A DNA stretch of 64,000 bases, taken from the NCBI RefSeq assembly GCF_014648175.1, contig NZ_BMQP01000010.1:62001-126000 (forward strand), written 5' to 3'. The translations under genes and the position numbers were made by a program. Origin of the DNA: Planobispora rosea. Lineage in GTDB: Bacteria; Actinomycetota; Actinomycetes; Streptosporangiales; Streptosporangiaceae. The notes beneath the pieces are model-generated. The model was given only the letters and a program-made list of their open reading frames with translations. It did no database searches and was not told the origin of the DNA. The first letter of the stretch is position 1. Every line of letters starts with the position of its first letter. Positions 52,120 through 61,113 of this stretch are shown piece by piece.

Positions 52120-52605
52120 TCAGGACGGATCGGGCTTCACCCGCCCCAGGCCGTACGACCGCCCGGTGAGGAGCCACGACCCGCCGCCCCCGGAGGGGAC
52201 GAGCAGGACGCCCGCCAAGATCGAGAGCACGCTCCCGTAGAGGTAGACGTACCCGGAGACGTCGTTGGCGATGATCACGTCACCCTCCGGGCGCTCGGCC
52301 AGCCAGAGCATGGTGGCCAGGAGCCAGCCCACCGCGGGCGTCAGCGCGGGCGCCTTGCCGCCCATCATCCGCCCCGCGCCGTAGCAGACCGCGAAGAGCA
52401 GGGCGACCCAGCCGACGGCCGAGACCGGGACGGGCCGGATGTACCACGAGTGGTGGAAGCCGCCGAGCAGGCCCGCCAGGACGCCGAACAGGGCGAGCAC
52501 GGCGTACGTCAGGACGGTGAGGGCCGCCGGGCCCCGCTCCGCGCCGCGGACCCGTCCCCGGGCGTACCCGGGGATCTGCCCCGGGACCTGCTCTGTCACA
52601 TTCAC
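52120..52605 (-). CDS. DUF6113-like membrane protein, mshB operon
   Basis: A 161-residue protein with about four membrane helices (ALTVLTYAVLALFGVLAGLL, VSAVGWVALLFAVCYGAGRM, TPAVGWLLATMLWL, YLYGSVLSILAGVLLVPSG) and the conserved GGFHHSWY near the first helix. It starts 5 bp after the mshB stop (GTG 52605; the GTG at 52599 is the alternative), so it belongs to the same transcript. Similar genes follow mshB in other actinomycetes. A role in mycothiol metabolism is only an inference from position. Confidence 0.78.
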   Translation of the reverse strand: MNVTEQVPGQIPGYARGRVRGAERGPAALTVLTYAVLALFGVLAGLLGGFHHSWYIRPVPVSAVGWVALLFAVCYGAGRMMGGKAPALTPAVGWLLATMLWLAERPEGDVIIANDVSGYVYLYGSVLSILAGVLLVPSGGGGSWLLTGRSYGLGRVKPDPS

Positions 52606-52610
52606 CGAGG

Positions 52611-53516
52611 CTATCCGATCCCGGCGAACAGATCGTCTTCGCGGTCGTACGGCTCGCCGATGCCGCCCGCCTCGACCGGCGCTCCCTTCCCCGCCGGGCC
52701 GGGCACACCGGCGCGGAGGATGAAGTGCTCGACTCCGAGCGCCTGCTGGCCGACGTTGTTGGACAGGGCGAACCAGGGCGCGTCCACGCTGATCTGGGTG
52801 GCGTGCGCGCGCATCGCCTCCAGCTTCGCGCCGACGTGCTCGCGGGCGTCGATCTCGGTGGTGACGTCCTCGTCCGCGCAGCCGTACGGCAGATCGTCGA
52901 CGTCCTCGATGAGGAACCCGACCCCCGCCTCGCGCATCGCCTCGGTGGCCTGGCGTATCGACGACCTGGTCATCGCGGTGAAGTAGAACTTGGCGACCCG
53001 CCACGGCTCGCCCTCGCCGAACGCCGGGTCCGCGGCCAGTTCGAAGGCCCGCCGGGAGACGCGGTGGGCCTGGATGTGGTCGGGGTGGCCGTAGAAGCCG
53101 TTCTCGTCGTAGGTGACCAGGACCTGGGGCCGTACCTCGCGGATCACCTTGACCAGCTCCCCCGCGGCCTCGTCGAGATCGGCCTGCCAGAAGGCGTCCG
53201 GCCGGCCGTTGGAGGCGGCGCCCATCATGCCGGAGTCGCGCCAGCGGCCGGGACCTCCCAGGAAGCGGTGATCGGTGACGCCGAGCGCCGCGCAGGCCGC
53301 GGCGAGCTCGCCGACGCGGTGCCGGCCCAGGGTGTCGTCGCGGTCGGCGGTCAGGTGCGCCAGCTCCGCCGGGATGACCTCTCCCTCCTCGCCGAGCGTG
53401 CAGGTGACGAGGGTGACCCGGGCGCCCTCGGCCGCGTACTTGGCCATGGTCGCCCCGGTGCCGATGGTCTCGTCGTCGGGGTGGGCGTGCACGAGCAACA
53501 GACGCCGATCATTCAT
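52611..53516 (-). CDS. mshB: GlcNAc-Ins deacetylase MshB (mycothiol biosynthesis)
   Basis: A 301-residue zinc deacetylase of the LmbE/MshB family: [18 protein letters not shown] (AHPDDE, His13, Asp15, Asp16 region), [11 protein letters not shown], and [17 protein letters not shown] (the HPDH zinc His near 147), with a C-terminal [11 protein letters not shown]. It removes acetate from GlcNAc-Ins in mycothiol synthesis. ATG 53516 is supported by TACGCT exactly 7 nt upstream on the minus strand. Divergent from the S9 peptidase with 59 bp between them. Confidence 0.93.
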   Translation of the reverse strand: MNDRRLLLVHAHPDDETIGTGATMAKYAAEGARVTLVTCTLGEEGEVIPAELAHLTADRDDTLGRHRVGELAAACAALGVTDHRFLGGPGRWRDSGMMGAASNGRPDAFWQADLDEAAGELVKVIREVRPQVLVTYDENGFYGHPDHIQAHRVSRRAFELAADPAFGEGEPWRVAKFYFTAMTRSSIRQATEAMREAGVGFLIEDVDDLPYGCADEDVTTEIDAREHVGAKLEAMRAHATQISVDAPWFALSNNVGQQALGVEHFILRAGVPGPAGKGAPVEAGGIGEPYDREDDLFAGIG

Positions 53517-53575
53517 GTGCCAGAGCGTATCGGCGGCTCATCCGGCCGCCCCCACAGACCTGGCAGGATGGTGCC

Positions 53576-55669
53576 ATGAGTGAGAGCTTCCCTCGTCTGC
53601 ACGCCAGGACCCGCCGTTTCACCCTGGGAGTGCCGCGTGGTTTCACGATCGCGCCCGACGGCTCCCGGATCCTCTTCCTGCGGACGAAGGGCGGCTCGGA
53701 CGCCGTCACCTGCCTGTGGGAGTTCGACGTCGCGAGCGGCCGGGAGCGCCTGGTCGTCGACCCGCGCACGCTGGACGCCGACGAGGAGAACCTCCCGCCC
53801 GAGGAGCGCGCCCGCCGCGAGCGCAGCCGGGAGCAGGCCGGCGGCATCGTCGGCTACAGCACCGACAGCGCGGTGACCACGGCCGCCTTCGCCCTGTCCG
53901 GCGCGCTCTACGTCGCCGACCTGCGCACCGGGGACACGCGCCGGCTCGCCACGCCCGGCCCGGTGATCGATCCGCGCCTCTCCCCCACCGGCGGCCACGT
54001 CGGCTACGTGACGGGTGGCGCGTTCCACGTCCAGGACCTCGACGGCGGCCCCGGTGACGGGGCCGGCCGCGCGCTGGCGACCCCGGAGGCTCCCGAGGTG
54101 ACCTACGGCCTGGCGGAGTTCGTCGCGGCCGAGGAGATGGGCCGCATGCGGGGCTACTGGTGGTCCCCCTCGGGCGACGCGGTGCTGGTCGAGCGGGCCG
54201 ACGAGTCCCCGGTGCGCACGTGGTTCATCGCCGACCCGGCCAACCCGGACCGGCCCGCCACCGAGCAGCGCTACCCCGCCGCGGGCACGCCCAACGCCGT
54301 GGTCGAGCTCTTCGTGCTGGGCCTGGACGGCTCGCGCGTGCCCGTCCCCTTCACCGACGAGTACCTCGTCACGGCCCGCTGGGACGCCCACGACCTGCTG
54401 ATCGTCACCATGTCGCGCGACCAGCGCTCGATGAGCCTGTTCCGGGTGGACCCCGCGACGGGCGCGACCGCTCTCGTCCGCCGGGACACCGACGACGCCT
54501 GGGTGGAGGTCGTCACCGGCGTTCCCGGTCACCTGTCCGACGGCACCCTCGTCTGGGTCGCGGACGCCGACGGCGGACGCCGCCTGATCATCGGTGACGC
54601 GCCGGTCACCCCGCCCACCCTCCAGGTCCGCGACGTCCTCGACGTCGAGGGCGACGCGGTGCTCTTCCGGGCCAGCGGCGGCGACCCCGCCGAGATCGCC
54701 CTGTGGGCCTACCGCGACGGCGGCATCACCCTGGTCAGCCCGGCCGAGAGCGGCGTCTACAACGGCCGCACCGCGGGCGGCACCCTCCTGGTCACCGCGC
54801 AGACCCTCGGCAGCGAGGGCACCACGGTGCAGGTCTCCCACCACGGCGCGCCGCGCGGCCACATCTCCTCCCACGCCGAGCGTCCCGGGCTGGACCTGCG
54901 GGTCTCCCTCATCCGCGCGGGCGAGCGCGAGCTGTCCACCGCGGTGATCCTCCCCTCCGGCCACGTGCCCGGCTCCGCGCGGCTACCGGTCCTGATGGAC
55001 CCGTACGGCGGGCCGCACGCCCAGCGCGTCCTGGCCGCCTCCGGCGCCTTCCTGACCAGCCAGTGGTTCGCCGACCAGGGCTTCGCGGTGGTCGTCGCCG
55101 ACGGCCGGGGCACCCCGGGCCGCGGCCCGGCCTTCGAGCGGGCCATCCTGCACGACCTGGCCACCCCGGTCCTGGAGGACCAGGTGGACGCCCTGCACGC
55201 GGTCGCCGCCCAGTACCCCGACGACCTCGACCTGTCCCGGGTCGGCATCCGCGGCTGGTCCTTCGGCGGCTACCTGGCGGCCCTGGCGGTGCTCCGCCGC
55301 CCCGACGTGTTCCACGCCGCGGTGGCCGGGGCGCCGGTGACCGACTGGCGCCTGTACGACACCTGCTACACCGAGCGCTACCTCGGCCACCCCGACGAGG
55401 GCCACTACGACGCCTCGTCGCTGTTCGGCGACGCGGGCAAGCTCGACCGCCCGCTCCTGCTCATCCACGGCCTGGCCGACGACAACGTGGTCGCCGCGCA
55501 CACGTTGCGGCTGTCGTCGGCGCTGCTGGCCGAGGGCCGCCAGCACAGCGTGCTCCCGCTGTCCGGCGTCACCCACATGACCCCGCAGGAGGTCGTGGCC
55601 GAGAACCTGCTGCTGCTCCAGGTCGACTTCCTCAAGAGGTCCCTGGGGATCACGGAAGATCTCGGCTGA
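53576..55669 (+). CDS. S9 prolyl oligopeptidase-family (DPP-IV-like) peptidase
   Basis: A 697-residue serine peptidase. The N-terminal part (about 1-440) is a beta-propeller (TIAPDGSRILFLR, SLFRVDPATGATALVRR). The C-terminal alpha/beta hydrolase has GWSFGGYLAAL (nucleophile Ser about 562), LLIHGLADDNVV (Asp about 640) and VTHMTP (His about 672). The GYWWSP and VERAD segments and Glu pair VAAEEMG fit DPP-IV-type dipeptidyl peptidases. No signal peptide, so cytosolic. ATG is preceded by CAGGAT at 6 nt, a near-match to the leaderless pattern. Confidence 0.9.
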   Translation: MSESFPRLHARTRRFTLGVPRGFTIAPDGSRILFLRTKGGSDAVTCLWEFDVASGRERLVVDPRTLDADEENLPPEERARRERSREQAGGIVGYSTDSAVTTAAFALSGALYVADLRTGDTRRLATPGPVIDPRLSPTGGHVGYVTGGAFHVQDLDGGPGDGAGRALATPEAPEVTYGLAEFVAAEEMGRMRGYWWSPSGDAVLVERADESPVRTWFIADPANPDRPATEQRYPAAGTPNAVVELFVLGLDGSRVPVPFTDEYLVTARWDAHDLLIVTMSRDQRSMSLFRVDPATGATALVRRDTDDAWVEVVTGVPGHLSDGTLVWVADADGGRRLIIGDAPVTPPTLQVRDVLDVEGDAVLFRASGGDPAEIALWAYRDGGITLVSPAESGVYNGRTAGGTLLVTAQTLGSEGTTVQVSHHGAPRGHISSHAERPGLDLRVSLIRAGERELSTAVILPSGHVPGSARLPVLMDPYGGPHAQRVLAASGAFLTSQWFADQGFAVVVADGRGTPGRGPAFERAILHDLATPVLEDQVDALHAVAAQYPDDLDLSRVGIRGWSFGGYLAALAVLRRPDVFHAAVAGAPVTDWRLYDTCYTERYLGHPDEGHYDASSLFGDAGKLDRPLLLIHGLADDNVVAAHTLRLSSALLAEGRQHSVLPLSGVTHMTPQEVVAENLLLLQVDFLKRSLGITEDLG

Positions 55670-55672
55670 GGC

Positions 55673-57418
55673 CTACCGGGACGTGCCGTGCCAGCTGCTC
55701 CACAGGGCGGCGTAGGAACCTCCCGCGGCGACGAGCTCGTCGTGGGAGCCCAGCTCGCTGATCCGGCCGTCCTCGACCACCGCGACCCGGTCGGCGTCGT
55801 GCGCCGTGTAGAGGCGGTGCGCGATGGCGATCACGGTGCGGCCGTCGAGGACCGCCGCCAGCGAGCGCTCCAGGTCGCGGGCGGCCCTGGGGTCGATCAG
55901 CGAGGTGGCCTCGTCGAGGACCAGCGTGTGCGGGTCGGCCAGGACCAGGCGGGCGAGCGCGAGCTGCTGCGCCTGGGCCGGGGAGAGGGTCTCCCCGCCC
56001 GAGCCGACGACGGTGTCCAGACCGTGGGGCAGGGTCTCGACCCACTCCCAGGCGTCGACCGCCTCAAGGCACTCCCGGACCCGGGCGTCGTCGGCGTCCG
56101 GGCGGGCGATCAGCACGTTGTCGCGGAGCGTGCCCCGGAACACGTGGTGTTCCTGGGTCACCAGGGCGACGTGGCCGCGCAGGTCGTCCAGGGGGAGTTC
56201 GACGAGCGGGGTGCCGCCGACCGTGACCGCGCCCTCGCGCGGGCCGTGGACGCCCGCCAGCAGGCGGCCGAGCGTGGACTTGCCCGCGCCGGACGGGCCG
56301 ACCATGGCCAGCCGCTCCCCCGGCCGGACCGTCAGGTCGATGCCGTGCAGCACGTCGTGGCCCTCGCGGTAGGCGTAGCGCACGCCGTCGGCCCGCAGCT
56401 CCTCCCCGTCGGGGACGCCGGAGCCGGCCTCGCGGTCGTCGGGCACCTCTGCCACGCCCAGCAGGCGGGCCATCGAGGCCCCGCCGACCTGGAGCTCGTC
56501 GATCCACATGAGCAGCCGGTCGAGCGGGTCGGCGAGCTGCTGCACGTAGAGCACGACCATCGTGATCTGGGCCAGCGAGACCCACTCCTCGATGTAGAGC
56601 AGGCCGCCGGCGACCAGCGTGACGGCGATGGGGATCACGTAGCTGAAGTCCACCGCCGGGAACCAGACCGTGCGCAGGCCGAGCGTGTAGCGCTCGGCCG
56701 CCCACGAGCGGGCGATGTCGGTGTCGGTACGCCGGTGGCGGCGCTCCTGCAGGCCCAGCGCCTCGACCGTGCGGGCGCCGTTGACCGTCTCGGCCAGGCC
56801 GTCGGTCATGTCCGCGTAGGCGGCGCTCTCGCGGAGGTAGCCGGCCGTCGCCCGCCTGAGGTACCACCGGGTGGTGAACCACAGCAGCGGGGCCGACGAG
56901 AGCGCGAGCAGCATCAGCAGCGGGCCCGCCAGTACGAGCGCGCCGACGCTGATCGTGATGGTGACCATCGCGATCAGCGTCTCGGGCACGGCGTACCGCA
57001 CGGTCCGCGACAGCGCGTCCACGTCCCGCGAGGTCCGGCTGATCAGGTCGCCCGACCCGGCGCGCTCGACCGTGGACAGCGGCAGGCCGAGCACCCGGCC
57101 GACGAACTCCTCGCGCAGCTCGGCGAGGACCTTCTCGCCCAGCCGGGAGGAGGTCAGGACGGCGAACCTGACCAGCAGGGCCTGGAGGGTCAGGAACCCC
57201 GCGACGGCCAGCGCGACCGCCGCGACGTCGACCCGGACGCCCTTCTCGATGTCGTGGACGAGCCCGCCCAGCAGCCACGGCACCGTCAGGCCGGCGACGG
57301 CGGCCAGACCGTGCAGGGTCAGCGTCACCGCCAGCTCCCGCGGATACCTCAGCGTGAGCCGCCGGGCGTAGGCCCGGACCTGTGCCTGGTCGGCGACCGG
57401 CAGGATCTTCCTGCTCAT
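55673..57418 (-). CDS. ABC exporter half-transporter B (intact ATP-binding motifs)
   Basis: A 581-residue fused permease-ATPase: six membrane helices (about 25-300), then an ATPase with Walker A GPSGAGKST (about 375-383), Q loop VALVTQEHHVF, C-loop LSPAQAQQLALARL instead of LSGGQ (about 480), Walker B LVLDEATSLID with catalytic Glu, and AHRL. Its partner has the opposite pattern, so together they form a heterodimer with one consensus ATP site (this Walker A/B with the partner's SGGQ). It begins 5 bp after the partner's stop. Substrate unknown. Confidence 0.9.
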   Translation of the reverse strand: MSRKILPVADQAQVRAYARRLTLRYPRELAVTLTLHGLAAVAGLTVPWLLGGLVHDIEKGVRVDVAAVALAVAGFLTLQALLVRFAVLTSSRLGEKVLAELREEFVGRVLGLPLSTVERAGSGDLISRTSRDVDALSRTVRYAVPETLIAMVTITISVGALVLAGPLLMLLALSSAPLLWFTTRWYLRRATAGYLRESAAYADMTDGLAETVNGARTVEALGLQERRHRRTDTDIARSWAAERYTLGLRTVWFPAVDFSYVIPIAVTLVAGGLLYIEEWVSLAQITMVVLYVQQLADPLDRLLMWIDELQVGGASMARLLGVAEVPDDREAGSGVPDGEELRADGVRYAYREGHDVLHGIDLTVRPGERLAMVGPSGAGKSTLGRLLAGVHGPREGAVTVGGTPLVELPLDDLRGHVALVTQEHHVFRGTLRDNVLIARPDADDARVRECLEAVDAWEWVETLPHGLDTVVGSGGETLSPAQAQQLALARLVLADPHTLVLDEATSLIDPRAARDLERSLAAVLDGRTVIAIAHRLYTAHDADRVAVVEDGRISELGSHDELVAAGGSYAALWSSWHGTSR

Positions 57419-57423
57419 CCGGC

Positions 57424-59127
57424 TCAGCCCTCCTCTCGGGTGACGGTGGCGGCGTAGGCGGGCGCGGTGGCCAGCAGCTCCCGGTGGGTGCCACGGGCCC
57501 GCACGACCCCCTCCTCGACGTAGATCACGTGGTCGGCCCGGTCGAGCACCAGCGGGCTGGTGGTGCAGACCAGCGTGGTCCGGCCGGACCGGGCCTTGGC
57601 CAGCCGGTCGGCGATGCGGGCCTCGCTGTGGGCGTCGACGGCGCTGGTGGGCTCGACCAGGATGAGCACCTCCGGATCGGCCGTCAGGGCGCGGGCGAGC
57701 CGGAGCCGCTGCTGCTGTCCGCCGGAGAACTCCCGGCCGGCCTCGGCGACCTCGCTGTCCAGGCCGTCCGGCAGAGCGCCGATGATGTCCTCGGCGCACG
57801 CGGTGTGCAGCGCGGCGGCGAGATCCTCCTCCGACGCCTTGCCGGTGGTGTCCAGCTCGTCCCGGAGCCGCCCGGCGAACAGCGCGGCGCCGTTGTCGGC
57901 CACCAGGATCCGGCGGCGGACCTCGGCCAGCGGCAGCCTGTCCAGCGGCACGTCGCCGAAGTCCACGTCGCCGTCGGTGTAGCGGCCGAGCCGGTCGGCG
58001 ATGGCGATGGACTCCTCGGGAGAGGCCGCCGCGACGGCGGTGAAGATCCCGGGACGGACCGCGACCCCGGAGGCCACGTCGCGCAGCAGGCCCCCCTGGC
58101 AGGCGGCGCCGGAGTCACCGGTCCCGCCGGCCACCTCGGGTTCCAGGTTCAGGATCCGCACCACCCGGCCGGCGGCGACGTGCCCCTTGGCCAGCTTGTC
58201 GGCCGCCTCGGTGAGGGTCCGCATCGGGGCGATCAGGAAGACGGCGGCGCCGTAGAAGGCGACGAGGTCGCCGGTGGTGATCTCGTCCCGGAGGGCGAAG
58301 GTCGCGCCCAGCCAGGTGACCCCGGCGATCAGGAGGCCGGGCAGCAGGATCTGCGCGCCCTCCAGCACCGACTGCACCGAGGCCACCCGCACGCCGGCAT
58401 GCCGCACCTTCTGCGACTCCCCCGCGTATCGGTCGGCGAAGACCTGCTCGCCGCCGCCGACGCCGCGCAGCACCCGCAGGCCGGCGACGATGTCGGCGGC
58501 CCGGGTGGAGAGCTCGCCCTGCAGGTCGCGGTGCTCGTGCTGGCGCCGGTGGAGCGGACGCAGCAGCGGCGCGACGGCGACCGTCATGATCGGCACGCCG
58601 ACCAGGACCGTCAGGCCCAGCGGCACGGAGGTCCTGATCAGGATGACGGTCACCGTGACGATGGCGAAGACCGAGCCGACGGCGCGGAGCAGGATGTCCA
58701 GCGCGTTGCCGATGTGGGCGATGTCGGAGTTGCCGACGCTGACCACCTCGCCGGTGGACACGCGCTTGGGCAGCGTCGCGCCCAGCCGGGTCGCCTGCCT
58801 GGCGATGACCTGGACGGTCCGGTAGGCGGCGCTCAGCCAGTTGAAGACGGCCATCCGGTGCCGCATGGTGCCCGCCACCGCCTGCACGGTGCCCAGGGCC
58901 AGCACCACCGCGCCGCAGATCAGCAGCGCCGAGGTGTCCTCGGCCCGGATGGCGTCGATCCCCGCGCCGACCGCGATGGGCACCAGCGCCATCGCGATCC
59001 ACCACACGATGGCGTAGCCGATGCCGACGGCCAGGGGACCCGCCTGGCGGCGGGCGACCCAGAGCAGGTAGCGGATCGGCGATCGGGCGTCGGGGGTGCC
59101 GGGGTCGGCGACAGGTAAGGAACGCAT
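57424..59127 (-). CDS. ABC exporter half-transporter A (degenerate ATP site)
   Basis: A 567-residue fused permease-ATPase. Six membrane helices span about 25-305. In the ATPase the P-loop position reads GIFTAVAAASPEES (360-373), with no GxxGxGKS/T. Walker B is LILVEPTSAVD, with Val491 in place of the usual Asp and Glu492 kept. The C-loop FSGGQQQRLRLARAL (467-481) is intact. It can therefore only form part of a composite site with the downstream partner. ATG 59127 (MRSLPVAD) is preferred over the start 13 codons earlier. Confidence 0.88.
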   Translation of the reverse strand: MRSLPVADPGTPDARSPIRYLLWVARRQAGPLAVGIGYAIVWWIAMALVPIAVGAGIDAIRAEDTSALLICGAVVLALGTVQAVAGTMRHRMAVFNWLSAAYRTVQVIARQATRLGATLPKRVSTGEVVSVGNSDIAHIGNALDILLRAVGSVFAIVTVTVILIRTSVPLGLTVLVGVPIMTVAVAPLLRPLHRRQHEHRDLQGELSTRAADIVAGLRVLRGVGGGEQVFADRYAGESQKVRHAGVRVASVQSVLEGAQILLPGLLIAGVTWLGATFALRDEITTGDLVAFYGAAVFLIAPMRTLTEAADKLAKGHVAAGRVVRILNLEPEVAGGTGDSGAACQGGLLRDVASGVAVRPGIFTAVAAASPEESIAIADRLGRYTDGDVDFGDVPLDRLPLAEVRRRILVADNGAALFAGRLRDELDTTGKASEEDLAAALHTACAEDIIGALPDGLDSEVAEAGREFSGGQQQRLRLARALTADPEVLILVEPTSAVDAHSEARIADRLAKARSGRTTLVCTTSPLVLDRADHVIYVEEGVVRARGTHRELLATAPAYAATVTREEG

Positions 59128-59183
59128 AACCGTTCCAGGCTGGCAAGGTCCGCCCTGGTCAGGCAAACCATTTTCCGGCCTCC

Positions 59184-59226
59184 GTCAACTCTCGTTGACA
59201 TCTCGCTGGCGTCAACATAGATTGAC
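59184..59226 (+). promoter_or_regulatory. Promoter with two GTCAA-N6-TTGAC operators
   Basis: Two perfect inverted repeats, GTCAA-CTCTCG-TTGAC (59184-59199) and GTCAA-CATAGA-TTGAC (59211-59226), are centred 27 bp apart. The first contains the -35 box TTGACA (59195-59200) and the second the -10 box TAGATT (59218-59223), 17 bp apart; the ATG follows 6 nt later. A bound dimer at each site would cover both promoter boxes. Confidence 0.8.
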
Positions 59227-59229
59227 AGC

Positions 59230-59463
59230 ATGAGCGATACGGCGCAACTGGCCTCCGACGCCGGCAGCCGCGACCCCGCCGTCGGCCTGCGGGCCGTGCG
59301 GGCCCTGCGGATGCTGGTCGAGCGCCTGGAGGCCCTCCAGGTCGAGAACGCGCGCGAGCAGGGCTGGTCCTGGCAGGAGATCGCCCACTGCCTGGAGGTC
59401 TCCCGGCAGGCGGTGCACAAGAAGTACGCGGGGGGCCGGGGGCTCCTGAGGAGGGAGAAATAG
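59230..59463 (+). CDS. Small HTH regulator, partner of the Clp-N protein
   Basis: A 77-residue protein with a helix-turn-helix at about 45-68 (GWSWQEIAHCLEVSRQAVHKKYAG), a recognition helix of the Fis/AraC-like small HTH type, and an N-terminal helix (AVRALRMLVERLEALQVENAREQ) that probably dimerises. It starts 2 bp before the Clp-N gene's start region (stop 59463, next ATG 59466), so they are one operon. The two inverted repeats in its own promoter suggest autoregulation. Confidence 0.82.
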   Translation: MSDTAQLASDAGSRDPAVGLRAVRALRMLVERLEALQVENAREQGWSWQEIAHCLEVSRQAVHKKYAGGRGLLRREK

Positions 59464-59465
59464 TC

Positions 59466-60026
59466 ATGTTCGAGCGGTTCACACGGGACGCCCGCCAGGC
59501 CGTCAAGCTCGCCCAGGAGAACGCCCGGCGGCTCAACCACCACTTCGTCGGGAGCGAGCATCTCGTGCTCGGCCTGCTCGACCAGCCGGACAGCGTCGCG
59601 GCCCGGGTGCTGGCCCGCCACGGCCTGGACCACGAACGGGCCTACCGGGCCGTGTTCGACATGATCCCGCCGCACGCGGGCGACCGGCTCGACGCCGACG
59701 CCCTGGAGGCGATCGGCATCGACCTGTCCGCCATCCGGGAGCGGGTCGAGGCCGCCTTCGGTCCCGGCTCCCTGGACCGGCCGCCGCAGCGCGACCGCCA
59801 GGGCCGCCTCTTCAGCGGGCGGCACGTCGCCTTCACCGGCCCGGCGAAGAAAGCCCTGGAGCTGTCCCTGCGCGAGGCCGTCCACCTGAAGCACAACCAC
59901 ATCTCCGACGGCCACCTCCTGCTGGGCGTCCTGCGCGCCGGCCCCGGCCCGGCCCACCGCGTCCTGTCCCAGATCGACGTGGACCTGGAGATCCTGCGTC
60001 AGGAGGTCGTCACCGAGATGGCCTGA
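59466..60026 (+). CDS. Clp N-terminal domain protein without ATPase
   Basis: A 186-residue protein made of two Clp R-type repeats: FERFTRDARQAVKLAQENAR with HHFVGSEHLVLGLLDQP, and FTGPAKKALELSLREAVHLKHNHISDGHLLLGVLRAGPG. These match the N-domain of ClpC/ClpA chaperones, but no AAA+ module follows, so it may act as an adaptor or substrate holder for ClpC. The operon partner is a small HTH protein that probably responds to, or is bound by, this domain. GGAGGGAG precedes the ATG. Confidence 0.88.
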   Translation: MFERFTRDARQAVKLAQENARRLNHHFVGSEHLVLGLLDQPDSVAARVLARHGLDHERAYRAVFDMIPPHAGDRLDADALEAIGIDLSAIRERVEAAFGPGSLDRPPQRDRQGRLFSGRHVAFTGPAKKALELSLREAVHLKHNHISDGHLLLGVLRAGPGPAHRVLSQIDVDLEILRQEVVTEMA

Positions 60027-60063
60027 CCCGGCGGGCGGGCCGTACGGCAGGGTAGAAAACGGT

Positions 60064-60094
60064 TTGAACCTCCAGTGACTGGAGGATTGAGGAT
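60064..60094 (+). promoter_or_regulatory. MerR-type promoter with 19-bp spacer and 17-bp palindrome
   Basis: TTGAAC (60064-60069) and GAGGAT (60089-60094) are 19 bp apart, longer than normal. Between them lies the perfect palindrome CCTCCAGT-G-ACTGGAGG (60069-60085). This is the layout MerR proteins use to activate by twisting DNA. The GTG start follows 6 nt later, so the gene likely controls itself. Confidence 0.8.
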
Positions 60095-60100
60095 CGCCTC

Positions 60101-61009
60101 GTGACCGACCGCACCGAGCTGTTCACCATCGGGCAGCTCTCCCATCACACCGGCCTGGCGGTGCGCACCATCCGCTTCTGGTCCGACACCGGCCTCCTGC
60201 CGCCGGCGCGCCGCTCGACCGGCGGCCACCGGCTCTACGACGCCGCGGCCGTGGCCCGCCTGGACCTGGTCCGGACCCTGCGTGAGCTGGGGCTCGGCCT
60301 GGACACGGTCCAGCGGGTCCTGGCCGGGCAGGCCACGGTGACCGATGTCGCCAGGACGCACGCGGACGCCCTGGACGCGGAGATCCGCGTCCTGCGGCTG
60401 CGCCGCGCGGTGCTGCGGTCGATCGCCCAGCGTGGAAGCACAACCGAGGAGATCAGACTCATGCACGAGATGGCCCGGCTGTCCGCTCAGGAGCGGCAGC
60501 GCCTCATCGACGACTTCGTCGACCGCGCCTTCGAGGGCATCGACCCCGACGCGCCGGGAGCCCGCATCGCTCAGGCGATGCGGAGACTCCCGGCCGAGCT
60601 GCCCGACGAACCCGCTCCCGAGCAGGTGGACGCCTGGATCGAGCTCACCGGGCTGCTGGCCGATGAGGGCTTCCGGCAGCGGGTGCGCCAGATGGCGGTG
60701 GCGGGCGCGGCCGGAGGGGAGGAACGGGAGCCGTACGACTCCGCGCCGATCGTCGAGCACGCCGGGGGCGCGGTGAGGGCGGGTATCGCCCCGGACGGCG
60801 CCGAGGGCCGCGCGGTCCTGGAACGGATCATCGCCCCGGACACGCCGGCCGAGGAACGCGTCCGGCGGGCGGAGGAGATCGAGATGTTCACCGACCGGCG
60901 GGTGGAGCGTTACTGGCAGCTGATGGGCATCCTCAATGGCTGCGAGCCGTTCCTGCCGGCCGCCGCCGCCTTCGAGTGGTTCGCCGCCGCCCTGCGCGCC
61001 CATTCCTGA
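60101..61009 (+). CDS. MerR-family regulator with long C-terminal domain
   Basis: A 302-residue MerR protein: winged-helix N-terminus (FTIGQLSHHTGLAVRTIRFW, DTGLLPPARRSTGGHRLYDAA), coiled-coil (about 80-112) and a large helical C-terminal domain (about 115-302) of the kind that may bind an organic ligand (MARLSAQERQRLIDDFVDRA, AWIELTGLLADEGFRQRVRQM). No cysteine cluster for metals is seen. The promoter carries its own MerR-type palindrome. No target gene lies next to it except itself; its regulon is probably elsewhere. Start GTG 60101. Confidence 0.88.
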   Translation: MTDRTELFTIGQLSHHTGLAVRTIRFWSDTGLLPPARRSTGGHRLYDAAAVARLDLVRTLRELGLGLDTVQRVLAGQATVTDVARTHADALDAEIRVLRLRRAVLRSIAQRGSTTEEIRLMHEMARLSAQERQRLIDDFVDRAFEGIDPDAPGARIAQAMRRLPAELPDEPAPEQVDAWIELTGLLADEGFRQRVRQMAVAGAAGGEEREPYDSAPIVEHAGGAVRAGIAPDGAEGRAVLERIIAPDTPAEERVRRAEEIEMFTDRRVERYWQLMGILNGCEPFLPAAAAFEWFAAALRAHS

Positions 61010-61030
61010 ACCGCGGGCCGGGAAACGGCT

Positions 61031-61064
61031 GCGGGCCGTACCTCCCCACGAAGGTACGGCCCGC
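61031..61064. terminator. Bidirectional hairpin between merR and sdhB
   Basis: GCGGGCCGTACC (61031-61042) pairs perfectly with GGTACGGCCCGC (61053-61064), loop 10 nt. It lies in the 104-bp gap of two convergent genes and can stop both. Confidence 0.75.
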
Positions 61065-61113
61065 ACCTGGCGCCGGGGACAATCCCCGGCAGGAAGACCC
61101 TACGGCCTCCGGG

